Origin: a bacterium
GTDB taxonomy: Bacteria; Patescibacteriota; Minisyncoccia; Phycocordibacterales; JAKEFN01
Direction: 5' to 3'
Length of the DNA: 5,862 nt
Assembly: GCA_022616085.1 (NCBI GenBank)
Contig: JAKEFN010000105.1
Span: 1-5,862, forward strand
The translations under genes and the position numbers were made by a program. Each line of letters begins with the position of its first letter. Position 1 is the first letter of the stretch. Of the stretch, positions 1-5,746 are shown in pieces. The notes beneath the pieces are model-generated. The model ran no database searches and had not been told where the DNA came from. It was given only the letters and a program-made list of their open reading frames with translations.

Positions 1-322
1 ACCCGTTTGCCGTATCGCCGATGTTTGCGTTAAATACGCCATGACGAACAATCAAAGAAATAGATGAAGGCGCGCTTGAGGGCCAGACGCGCGTTCCTGA
101 TCCAACTGTCGCATTATCCCAAATTGAAAACTTGAAGTAATATGCCGTGCCGGTTCCGCCAAGAAGATCACCGTCAGAATCAGAAAGTCTTCCTTGATAA
201 CTTATGATAGAAGGCGTCCCCGCCGCGCGCGCCGGTACGGCAATAGCAAAAAGAAACAACAATATGCTTATGATGCATACCGATACACCACATTGCTTGA
301 ATACAATATGTTTGAAAATCAT
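1..322 (-). CDS. Exported surface protein, N-terminal part (runs off window)
   Basis: Reading the minus strand from ATG at 320-322 gives 107 uninterrupted codons up to the window edge, so the gene is partial at its 3' end. Residues 1-33 look like a signal peptide: Lys4 and Lys9, a hydrophobic stretch at about 11-30 (including IISILLFLFAIAV), then an A-R-A cleavage site near 33. The mature part begins with SIISYQGRLSDSDGDLLGG, followed by GTAYYFKFSIWDNATVGSGT and later LIVRHGVFNANIGDT. I recognise this as the N-terminal module of large secreted or cell-surface proteins common in Parcubacteria; its biochemical role is unknown. An in-frame ATG at 344-346 exists, but it would put eight extra hydrophobic residues before the basic n-region, so 322 is preferred. 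No Shine-Dalgarno site is visible before either start. The gene follows the tRNA-Val terminator. The family call is from memory of the motif; the rest of the protein is unseen. Confidence 0.8.
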   Translation of the reverse strand, partial: MIFKHIVFKQCGVSVCIISILLFLFAIAVPARAAGTPSIISYQGRLSDSDGDLLGGTGTAYYFKFSIWDNATVGSGTRVWPSSAPSSISLIVRHGVFNANIGDTANG

Positions 323-365
323 TATTGCACATATCAATAATAACATCCGAACGCGTTATTTTGTG

Positions 366-403
366 AAAAAAAAGAGATGGTGTGTATAACTTTACACCAT
401 CTC
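366..403 (-). terminator. Rho-independent terminator after tRNA-Val
   Basis: A perfect 10-bp stem (GAGATGGTGT at 374-383 with ACACCATCTC at 394-403) encloses a 10-nt loop. Read on the minus strand it is followed directly by eight T (366-373). It lies 22 nt past the CCA end of the tRNA, so it most likely ends the tRNA transcript. The plus-strand side has no T run, so it acts in one direction only. It also insulates the surface-protein gene, which starts 44 nt further on. Confidence 0.85.
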
Positions 404-425
404 GCCGCCGTTCCATTTTTAAACG

Positions 426-500
426 TGGTGCGTCCTGGAGGGATCGAACCTCCGACCTTTTGCGTGTCATGCAAACGCTCTCCCATTGAGCTAAGGACGC
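426..500 (-). tRNA. tRNA-Val (anticodon GAC)
   Basis: The minus strand folds into a full cloverleaf. The acceptor stem is GCGTCCT/AGGACGC (7 perfect pairs) and the D-arm is GCTC-AATGGGA-GAGC. The anticodon arm is TTTGC-ATGACAC-GCAAA, whose loop places GAC at positions 34-36. The variable loop is AGGTC and the T-arm is GGAGG-TTCGATC-CCTCC. The discriminator A is followed by an encoded CCA (426-428). GAC reads the valine codons GUC and GUU. All stems are fully paired, so this is an intact gene of 75 nt including CCA. No good promoter consensus is visible in the 60 nt upstream. Confidence 0.96.
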
Positions 501-508
501 AAAATGAG

Positions 509-530
509 ATAGTCCAAAAGGACCATCCTT
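509..530. repeat. Small overlapping inverted repeats upstream of the tRNA
   Basis: Two mutually exclusive short hairpins can form here. One is ATAGTCC/GGACCAT around an AAAA loop (509-526, one mismatch). The other is AAGGA/TCCTT around a 3-nt loop (518-530). They sit 9-30 nt before the 5' end of tRNA-Val, where the promoter or 5' leader should be. Their small size makes chance plausible. Confidence 0.3.
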
Positions 531-560
531 GAACGAATCATTTTTTTACAGAGCTTATCG

Positions 561-604
561 AAAAAAACTAAAATCCCTGTCCGGAAGTCTGATCTTCGGG
601 ATTT
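561..604 (-). terminator. Probable rho-independent terminator after the VIT/CCC1 gene
   Basis: On the minus strand AAATCCC (604-598) pairs perfectly with GGGATTT (577-571). Further GAAG/CTTC pairing (594-597 with 584-587) closes a 6-nt loop and leaves a 6-nt bulge. A competing register has seven pairs plus one mismatch. The stem is followed by TTTTAG and seven more T (561-567). It lies about 60 nt after the TGA stop of the transporter gene and upstream of the tRNA, as expected for the end of the protein operon. The bulged stem makes it weaker than the tRNA terminator. Confidence 0.6.
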
Positions 605-666
605 GCTCCGTAAGCATCGGGTCTTCCAGTCTTCTAATTTTATTTATTTTATCATTTTTGTCAGAA

Positions 667-1416
667 TCATGCCACATAAAGCGAAATTATCTCTGCCGCC
701 TTGCCTACGAAATATCCGGCAATGAGCGCAACGCTCCCGAGAACAAGCATCCGAAGCCCCGCTTTTGTGAAATTTTCCTTTGTGAATTTTGCGGTCATCG
801 CGCCAAGAACAAAAAGTGCTGTGAGTGTCACAAAAATGGAAACAAATATCGCATCGGGAAGCTTCATGAAGAAATATGCGGAAACGGGAAACAGCCCTCC
901 AAAAACATACGCGATAAACATAAGGCCGGCATTCCTCACCGGATTCTCCATATTTTCCGGCACAATAGAAAGTTCTCGATATGCCATTTCCTTGAGCATA
1001 AGAGCCTTATTATGCGAAGCAGTCTCCGCCATATTCCCCGCAAGGTCTTCCGGCCACCCGTCCCTCACATACATGCGCAAAAGTTCATGTTTCTCTTCTT
1101 CGGGGAATTCAGAGATTTCTGTTTTCTCCTCGTATAATTTTCTCTCCTCGACGCTCCGTTCGGAATGGCTTGATGCGTATGTCCCAACCGCCATAGAAAT
1201 GGATTCAACCATAACAATGACGATACCGGCAAGAACGACGGTAAACAAGTCGCCGCTTCCGACCGCAATACCGGTAAGCGTCCCGAGTGTGGAAACCATC
1301 CCGTCTTCCATTCCAAATACAACTTCCCGCATATCATGCGCGAAAGAACGGCTCCGTTCGTGATGCTCGTAATCGGAATTTTTACGATGAACATGTTCCG
1401 TGCGCATGAGATTCAC
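667..1416 (-). CDS. VIT1/CCC1-family membrane metal (Fe2+/Mn2+) transporter
   Basis: The 249-residue product matches the VIT1/CCC1 family, which moves Fe2+ or Mn2+ across membranes, typically as a proton-coupled homodimer. TM1 (about 29-53) carries the family motif with an acidic-glycine pair (FGMEDGMVSTLGTLTG, D38-G39). TM2 (about 56-80) ends in ESISMAVGTYASS with E71 and M75, positions typical of the metal path. Residues about 81-150 form the cytoplasmic Glu-rich metal-binding segment (E90, E91, E96, E97, E100, E103, E106-E108, E111). TM3-TM5 lie at about 160-183, 187-207 and 219-245. The N-terminus has several His (8, 10, 18, 19), which might add metal affinity. The chosen GTG at 1416 has a weak GGAAA five nt upstream; ATG at 1407 is the alternative. 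The gene starts 12 nt after the peptidase stop, so the two are probably co-transcribed. It ends in TGA. The family is secure; the metal and direction are not readable from sequence. Confidence 0.9.
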   Translation of the reverse strand: MNLMRTEHVHRKNSDYEHHERSRSFAHDMREVVFGMEDGMVSTLGTLTGIAVGSGDLFTVVLAGIVIVMVESISMAVGTYASSHSERSVEERKLYEEKTEISEFPEEEKHELLRMYVRDGWPEDLAGNMAETASHNKALMLKEMAYRELSIVPENMENPVRNAGLMFIAYVFGGLFPVSAYFFMKLPDAIFVSIFVTLTALFVLGAMTAKFTKENFTKAGLRMLVLGSVALIAGYFVGKAAEIISLYVA

Positions 1417-1428
1417 GCATTTCCGCGT

Positions 1429-3300
1429 CTAAAAAGTTATGGAGGCGGACGTTTCCTTATTAAGCGAAGGATCATAGATAAATCCGTCTTTAGCCAAATC
1501 ATTGACGGTGAACGTAAACGTCCCGCATCCGCGAACCCATTTGGATACAAATGCGGCACTCCCGTCTCTCGCCGTAACACCGGCAACATTTTTCTCATAT
1601 GCACCGCTCCATCTTCCGTTTACGGAGACGCCTGAAACGGGCTGGCTATTCTCATCATGAATCAAGGTGAATGCGGTTACGCGGCAATAAGAAGACCTGC
1701 TTCCAAATGTCTCGTATGTGAATGTAATATCTTCAACAAAAATGGTGGGAGAAGCGGGGTTAGGCAAAACATTCACAATGGCCGCGTCAGAAGATGTGAA
1801 CCCTTCGTTGTCTGTCACGGTAAGCGTAACGGCATAGACGCCCTCCGCCGCAAACGTGTGCACGACATTTGAACCGAGAGCGATGCCGCCGTCACCGAAA
1901 TCCCATTCATAACGGGTCAACGTGCCATCGGCATCATATGAAGATAATCCGCTGAAAGAAAACGCCGATCCCAAAAATCCCTCTTGGTCAGGGCCTGCAT
2001 TCGAGACAGGCGGAATATTTTCCGGAGGTGTTGTCGTCCCGCCATCCGGCGCCCACTGAAGAGCGCGACCGGCATTTATAAGACCGTATCCGGTATGAAC
2101 ATCGAAACCCGGAGTCTCAAGGTCATCCGCGGTTTCTATAAGAGCAGTGCGGACGCCTGTTGGATTCGAAACATTTCCGTGAGACAAAAGAAGCGCCGCA
2201 ACGCCCGCCACATGGGGCGTTGCCATGGATGTTCCTTCAAAAAACCAATAGCCAAAGTCGCCGGCATTTTTTGTATTCGGGTTAAAAGTATTTTGAAGCA
2301 CGCCGTCTCCGTAGCCATCGCCGTTTTGATCAACGTTAAGATCGCCGCCCGGCGCCATAAGGTCAAGAGAGGCGCCGTAGTTCGAATAACCGGCGCGCGT
2401 TTCGTCAAAACGGGTTGCGCCAACCGCTAAAACAAAATCATCATATGCCGCCGGATACATAACCGTTCCTCCACCGTCATTGCCCGCGGCTGCAACAATC
2501 GCAACACCCTTGTCCGCCGCATACGCAAGTGCGTCGCGAAGAACGTTCGAAGCAGACGGGCCTCCCAAACTCAAGTTGATAACGCGGGCGCCGTTATCAG
2601 CCGCAAAATAGATGCCATCTGCAATATCCGCGTATGTGCCTGCGCCGTTTTTGTTGAGCACTTTGACGGGCATAAGGCACACGTTGGGCGCGACACCGGC
2701 TCCTCCGATAGTATTTCCGGTGCTCTGCGCGATCGTTCCCGCAACATGCGTTCCATGGCTATCGTCATCATTTGGATGACTATCGTTTCCCACGAAATCA
2801 TAACCGGAAACAAAACAGGTTTCGGCAAAGTCAGGCGCCTTGGCGAATCTTCCGTAATTCTCATATGCGATGCCTGTATCAACAACGGCTACGACAATGC
2901 CTGCGCCATTCGCGACATTCCAAGCCTCTTCCATTTCAATACCGCCATATACGCCGTTATCAAGATGCCATTGATACGGATAATACGAATCGTTCGGCGC
3001 TTCTTGTTTATAAGCATAATAATTCGGTTCGGCAAAAAGCACATCGGCGCGGGAACGAAACTCGCGAATGCGCTCCCAGACATCCATATTTCCAGCAACA
3101 ATACGCCGAAACGGTTTTGTATCTCCCTTAAAACCGACAATAATTTCATTCGCCGCATATTCTGCGCGCACACCCCGGTCGCGGTACGTGGAGAGAATAG
3201 TATCCGCTTCCGCCGAAAAACCGTCTATAATGAATAAGACTCCGACAAAAACAGCTGTCATAAACAAATAGTGGGAAAAAGTCTTTCTTTCAGCGCTCAT
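1429..3300 (-). CDS. Secreted S8 subtilisin-like serine peptidase with PKD and Ig-like C-terminal domains
   Basis: The 623-residue product has five parts. A signal peptide or anchor covers about 1-30 (hydrophobic core YLFMTAVFVGVLFII). A short propeptide (about 46-98, NEIIVGFKG...LFAEPNYYAY) resembles the inhibitory prodomain of fervidolysin-like subtilases. The S8 domain covers about 105-415 with Asp141 (VVDTG), His182 (HGTHVAGT), oxyanion Asn274 (AAAGNDGG) and Ser358 (GTSMATPHVAG), so the triad is complete. After a Thr/Pro-rich linker comes a PKD domain (about 430-513, YEWDFGDGG and VTLTVTDNEG). Last is an Ig-like beta domain (about 517-623) with Cys539 and Cys592. An Asp/Asn-rich loop, DQNGDGYGDG (324-333), looks like a calcium site inside the catalytic domain. 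The ATG at 3300 is preceded by GGAG (3309-3312) at 8 nt, the clearest Shine-Dalgarno in the window. It probably degrades or matures extracellular or surface proteins; the substrate is unknown. No sortase motif or C-terminal membrane anchor is seen. Confidence 0.95.
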   Translation of the reverse strand: MSAERKTFSHYLFMTAVFVGVLFIIDGFSAEADTILSTYRDRGVRAEYAANEIIVGFKGDTKPFRRIVAGNMDVWERIREFRSRADVLFAEPNYYAYKQEAPNDSYYPYQWHLDNGVYGGIEMEEAWNVANGAGIVVAVVDTGIAYENYGRFAKAPDFAETCFVSGYDFVGNDSHPNDDDSHGTHVAGTIAQSTGNTIGGAGVAPNVCLMPVKVLNKNGAGTYADIADGIYFAADNGARVINLSLGGPSASNVLRDALAYAADKGVAIVAAAGNDGGGTVMYPAAYDDFVLAVGATRFDETRAGYSNYGASLDLMAPGGDLNVDQNGDGYGDGVLQNTFNPNTKNAGDFGYWFFEGTSMATPHVAGVAALLLSHGNVSNPTGVRTALIETADDLETPGFDVHTGYGLINAGRALQWAPDGGTTTPPENIPPVSNAGPDQEGFLGSAFSFSGLSSYDADGTLTRYEWDFGDGGIALGSNVVHTFAAEGVYAVTLTVTDNEGFTSSDAAIVNVLPNPASPTIFVEDITFTYETFGSRSSYCRVTAFTLIHDENSQPVSGVSVNGRWSGAYEKNVAGVTARDGSAAFVSKWVRGCGTFTFTVNDLAKDGFIYDPSLNKETSASITF

Positions 3301-3305
3301 AATTT

Positions 3306-4148
3306 TTACTCCGCCGGCTCTTGGGGCTCCGCGGCTTCTTCATTATTTTCTGTCGACATATTTTGATCTTCCGTTTTTGTCTCGGCTTCTTCTTTTTCTT
3401 CAGTCTTGATTTCCACGTCTCCTTCTTCGGCGAGTTTGTTCAAAAACGCAAGAATTGCATCACTCGTTTTTTTCTGTTTTATTTGTTCGCGTATTTCCTC
3501 TTTCACTTCTTCAAAAGGAGAAAGGTTTTCTTCCGACTCGCTCGCGCGGTCATATACGTCCCGAACCTCTTCGTCCGTAACTTCAATCGAAAGAGACGCT
3601 ATATGCTGGTCTATCACGGATCGAATAATAAGCTGATCCCGCATCACGGTTCGCACTTCATCAAGCGTAAGCCCCTCTTCTTCAACCTTCTTCATAAATT
3701 CTTCTTCGGACCCAAAAAGCCCCTTGACGCGCTCATACTCCGCATTCACCTCTTCATCCGTCACTGAAATATTGTTCGCCTTCGCATATTGAAGCAAAAG
3801 CTTCTCATGAATCATGTCCTGCAAAAGTTGCGTCTCAACTTGTTCGCGAAGTCCCGAGGCGTCAAGATCGCCCCCTTCCGCTTCAAATGGCGCAATCGCC
3901 TGCGCAAGCCGCTTGTCAAATTCCTTCTGCTTGATCTTCTCTCCGTTTACTATGGCAAGAGTCTTATTTCCGGAGAATATTTGCATGAAAGAGCCGCTCT
4001 TATCCGATGCATAATAAAAATAGCCGGCGACAAGAGCCGCGATGATGACAATAACAAGAACGATTTTCCACACAAGCCCTTTCTTGTTATTTTCCCCCGT
4101 GGACATTCCTCCCGTATTTCCGCTGTCCATTTGTTTGTCGTAATCCAT
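3306..4148 (-). CDS. Membrane-anchored SurA-N-like chaperone lacking the PPIase domain
   Basis: The 280-residue product has a short polar N-terminus and one membrane helix (about 25-46, VWKIVLVIVIIAALVAGYFYY). A SurA N-terminal-like domain begins at LAIVNGEKIKQKEFDKRL (64-81). Its helical segments include QLLQDMIHEKLLLQYAKANN and a TDEEV...Y repeat (130-138, 191-199). In SurA/PrsA/PpiD proteins a parvulin isomerase domain usually follows the second TDEEV segment. Here the sequence passes within about 12 residues to the helix that normally follows that domain (FEEVKEEIREQIKQKK, 212-227), so only the chaperone fold remains. The tail from about 245 is very Glu-rich. The likely role is a holdase at the outer face of the membrane. 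Its stop lies 5 nt before the peptidase start, whose Shine-Dalgarno abuts this stop codon. No Shine-Dalgarno precedes ATG 4148; a later in-frame ATG at residue 15 has GGGAGGA directly against it, too close to be convincing. Confidence 0.85.
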   Translation of the reverse strand: MDYDKQMDSGNTGGMSTGENNKKGLVWKIVLVIVIIAALVAGYFYYASDKSGSFMQIFSGNKTLAIVNGEKIKQKEFDKRLAQAIAPFEAEGGDLDASGLREQVETQLLQDMIHEKLLLQYAKANNISVTDEEVNAEYERVKGLFGSEEEFMKKVEEEGLTLDEVRTVMRDQLIIRSVIDQHIASLSIEVTDEEVRDVYDRASESEENLSPFEEVKEEIREQIKQKKTSDAILAFLNKLAEEGDVEIKTEEKEEAETKTEDQNMSTENNEEAAEPQEPAE

Positions 4149-4176
4149 AATGGTTTTTATTGCTTAAAAATAAATA

Positions 4177-4201
4177 CTTATACGTTTCTATCACTTTTAT
4201 A
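4177..4201 (-). promoter_or_regulatory. Possible promoter region of the chaperone-peptidase-transporter operon
   Basis: The 84-nt gap between the dehydrogenase stop and the chaperone start is AT-rich and holds two minus-strand hexamers resembling a -10 box: TATAAG (4177-4182) and TATAAA (4196-4201). The first would give a leader of about 20 nt. I could not find a convincing -35 element at 16-18 nt from either, so this is a candidate only. It is the largest gap within the protein-gene run and the natural place for a new transcript to start. Confidence 0.3.
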
Positions 4202-4232
4202 CTTTATCACACCGTCTCCGAAAGAGAAAGGT

Positions 4233-5243
4233 TTATGAGGCTTCAACAATATTCATCGGTTTTCCTTCCTTAAAACCTTCTATATTTTGAATCGTCGTAT
4301 CAAGAATCCGTTCCAAAGCCTCGGTTGTGTTAAAGGCATTGTGGGGCGTGATGATGACGCGCGGGTGGTCGATAAGATATTGATTTTGGAGCACTGTCTG
4401 GAGGCTTATTGGATTGGGGTGTTCATCTCGAAGAAGCGAAAGATGGTCAATCATGTGGCCTTCTTCTTCCAAAACGTCGAGACCCGCGCCATAGAGAATC
4501 CCCTTCTCAAGTCCTTCTATAAGGGCCGCAGTCTCTACCACGGCTCCTCGAGACGTATTGATAAGAACGGCGCCTTTTTTTATTTTTTCGATGTTCCCTT
4601 TATGTATCATGTGGTGCGTATGAGGATTGTAAGGCACATGGAGCGTGATGACATCGGAGACGCCAAGAAGTTCGTCAAATTCCGCGTATCGGAAACCGAT
4701 CTCTCCTGCAAGCGCGTCATTGTGATGCACGTCAAATGCAACGACATCCATGCCGAAACCCTTGCCGATGCGGATCGCGTATTCACCGATGTGTCCGGTG
4801 CCCACGACGCCCAAGGTGCGCCCCTTGAGATCAAAACCGGTAAGCCCTTTCGGAGAAAAATTCGTCTCTTCGACAACCTGCTTATAGCCGTCATACACCC
4901 GCCGCGAGAGCGTCAGGAGGAGCGCAAATGCCATCTCCGCAACTGTATTCTCGCCGTATGTCGGAACGTTCGAAACAATAATACCCCGCTTCTTCGCCTC
5001 TGAAAGATCAATATGGTCAAATCCGGTCGAACGAGTCGCGATGAGCTTCAATTTCGGCATCATATCCATACTCCGGGCGTCAACCTTGTCTTTCACAAAA
5101 ACGGATAAAATCTCCGCGAACTCGTCGCGGAAATCGGGATTATCCTGCACGGTGCCAGCCGGAAAAAGAATATCAAAATCCGAGAGTTTTTCTTTCAAAT
5201 ACCCTTTTTCCCACTCTTCATTATAGAATGAAATTATTTTCAT
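4233..5243 (-). CDS. NAD-dependent D-2-hydroxyacid dehydrogenase, D-lactate dehydrogenase-like
   Basis: This protein has the D-isomer-specific 2-hydroxyacid dehydrogenase fold. Positions are counted from the chosen start. The split catalytic domain comes first (MKIISFYNEEWEK..., then LIATRSTGFDHIDL and NVPTYGENTVAEMAFALLL at about 92-110). The Rossmann NAD domain carries GVVGTGHIG (145-153) and Asp171 after the next strand, which favours NAD over NADP. Catalytic residues are Arg232 (NTSRGAVV), a Glu in DVLEEEG (259-261) and His301 (ITPHNAF). Length (336 aa) fits D-lactate dehydrogenase, which reduces pyruvate to D-lactate and regenerates NAD+ in fermentation; a related 2-oxoacid reductase is possible. 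The reading frame extends upstream to 5297, but the extra 18 residues overlap the DoxX gene and precede the typical family start, so ATG 5243 is preferred. It lies 29 nt after the DoxX stop and has no clear Shine-Dalgarno. Confidence 0.9.
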   Translation of the reverse strand: MKIISFYNEEWEKGYLKEKLSDFDILFPAGTVQDNPDFRDEFAEILSVFVKDKVDARSMDMMPKLKLIATRSTGFDHIDLSEAKKRGIIVSNVPTYGENTVAEMAFALLLTLSRRVYDGYKQVVEETNFSPKGLTGFDLKGRTLGVVGTGHIGEYAIRIGKGFGMDVVAFDVHHNDALAGEIGFRYAEFDELLGVSDVITLHVPYNPHTHHMIHKGNIEKIKKGAVLINTSRGAVVETAALIEGLEKGILYGAGLDVLEEEGHMIDHLSLLRDEHPNPISLQTVLQNQYLIDHPRVIITPHNAFNTTEALERILDTTIQNIEGFKEGKPMNIVEAS

Positions 5244-5252
5244 ATTTTCTAT

Positions 5253-5281
5253 ATTGTACACGCACTCGGCTTTTATCCAAA
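5253..5281 (-). promoter_or_regulatory. Candidate promoter for the dehydrogenase
   Basis: On the minus strand TACAAT (5253-5258) matches the -10 consensus at five of six positions. A weak TTTGGA (5276-5281, three of six) lies 17 bp upstream. Transcription would start near 5246, giving a leader of only a few nucleotides before ATG 5243, that is, a nearly leaderless mRNA. This would fit the missing Shine-Dalgarno. It overlaps the end of the DoxX gene and may be chance. Confidence 0.3.
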
Positions 5282-5743
5282 GAGTATCCTTATCCACAGG
5301 CGTTCCCCGCGGCGGCCGCGTGTGGCAATCCCGTCAACGCCAAAAAATTTCCCCGCTCCCGCCGCCGCAAGAAAAACAAAAAGAAGCATATATACCAGAT
5401 GCTCATCAATAATATACGCTCCTTCCAGCACAAACGGAAAACGAAGCACGGAGAAGTAAGAGATTCCCGCAATGAGAATACCCGCGAGAGACGCGATGCG
5501 GACAAAAGCTCCTATGATGAGAGCGGCGCCCGCTATAAAAGATCCCCACGAGAGAAAAAACTCAACTGCTCCTTCAGGAACCCCCGAAATAAAAGCGAAA
5601 AAAGTAGAGGTTGCGTGCAAATCGCCTATGAGAGACGCGAGTGTCCACGCGGAATCAGTCGCTCGCGTAAAACCTTCGTATGCAAAAATCCATCCCACTG
5701 CTATACGAAGGAGAAGAAGAAAAAACGTGCGGATATTTTTCAT
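5273..5743 (-). CDS. DoxX-family four-helix membrane protein
   Basis: The 156-residue product has the DoxX layout. TM1 (about 5-23, FFLLLLRIAVGWIFAYEGF) is followed by an amphipathic segment (about 43-58, ending in GVPEGAVEFF). TM2 (about 62-82), TM3 (about 84-104) and TM4 (about 112-132) come next. The GAGKFFGVDGI stretch after TM4 and a basic tail (TRGRRGERLWIR) follow. DoxX relatives include the small subunit of archaeal thiosulfate:quinone oxidoreductase and bacterial membrane proteins linked to redox or oxidative-stress functions; a specific activity cannot be assigned here. The ATG at 5743 follows the upstream gene's TAA after only three nt, so translation is probably coupled. The next gene downstream is the D-hydroxyacid dehydrogenase. 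Confidence 0.85.
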   Translation of the reverse strand: MKNIRTFFLLLLRIAVGWIFAYEGFTRATDSAWTLASLIGDLHATSTFFAFISGVPEGAVEFFLSWGSFIAGAALIIGAFVRIASLAGILIAGISYFSVLRFPFVLEGAYIIDEHLVYMLLFVFLAAAGAGKFFGVDGIATRGRRGERLWIRILFG

Positions 5744-5746
5744 GGC

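Noticed and set aside
180..470. Minus-strand open frame of 96 codons overlapping the tRNA
   Set aside because: It reads through most of tRNA-Val and its terminator and is out of frame with the signal-peptide gene, which fits a real protein much better.
529..1137. Plus-strand open frame of 202 codons
   Set aside because: It lies opposite the transporter gene and the terminator, has a Cys/Lys/His-rich composition without recognisable motifs, and the opposite strand encodes a clear family member.
1984..2430. Plus-strand open frame of 148 codons inside the peptidase
   Set aside because: It is an Arg/Lys/Ile-rich shadow of the S8 domain; the minus strand carries the catalytic residues through this region.
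3321..3767. Plus-strand Phe-rich open frame of 148 codons
   Set aside because: It is the complement of Glu/Lys codons in the chaperone gene (GAA/AAG read as TTC/CTT), so its hydrophobicity is an artefact.
4211..4232. Imperfect inverted repeat just after the dehydrogenase stop
   Set aside because: The stem is only seven pairs with an internal loop and no T run follows on either strand, so I did not call it a terminator.
4287..5003. Plus-strand open frame of 238 codons
   Set aside because: It is antisense to the dehydrogenase, whose NAD and catalytic motifs are intact; the antisense product shows no family features.
5244..5297. Upstream 18-codon extension of the dehydrogenase
   Set aside because: It would overlap the DoxX gene by 25 nt and adds residues before the usual family start; the internal ATG at 5243 fits better.
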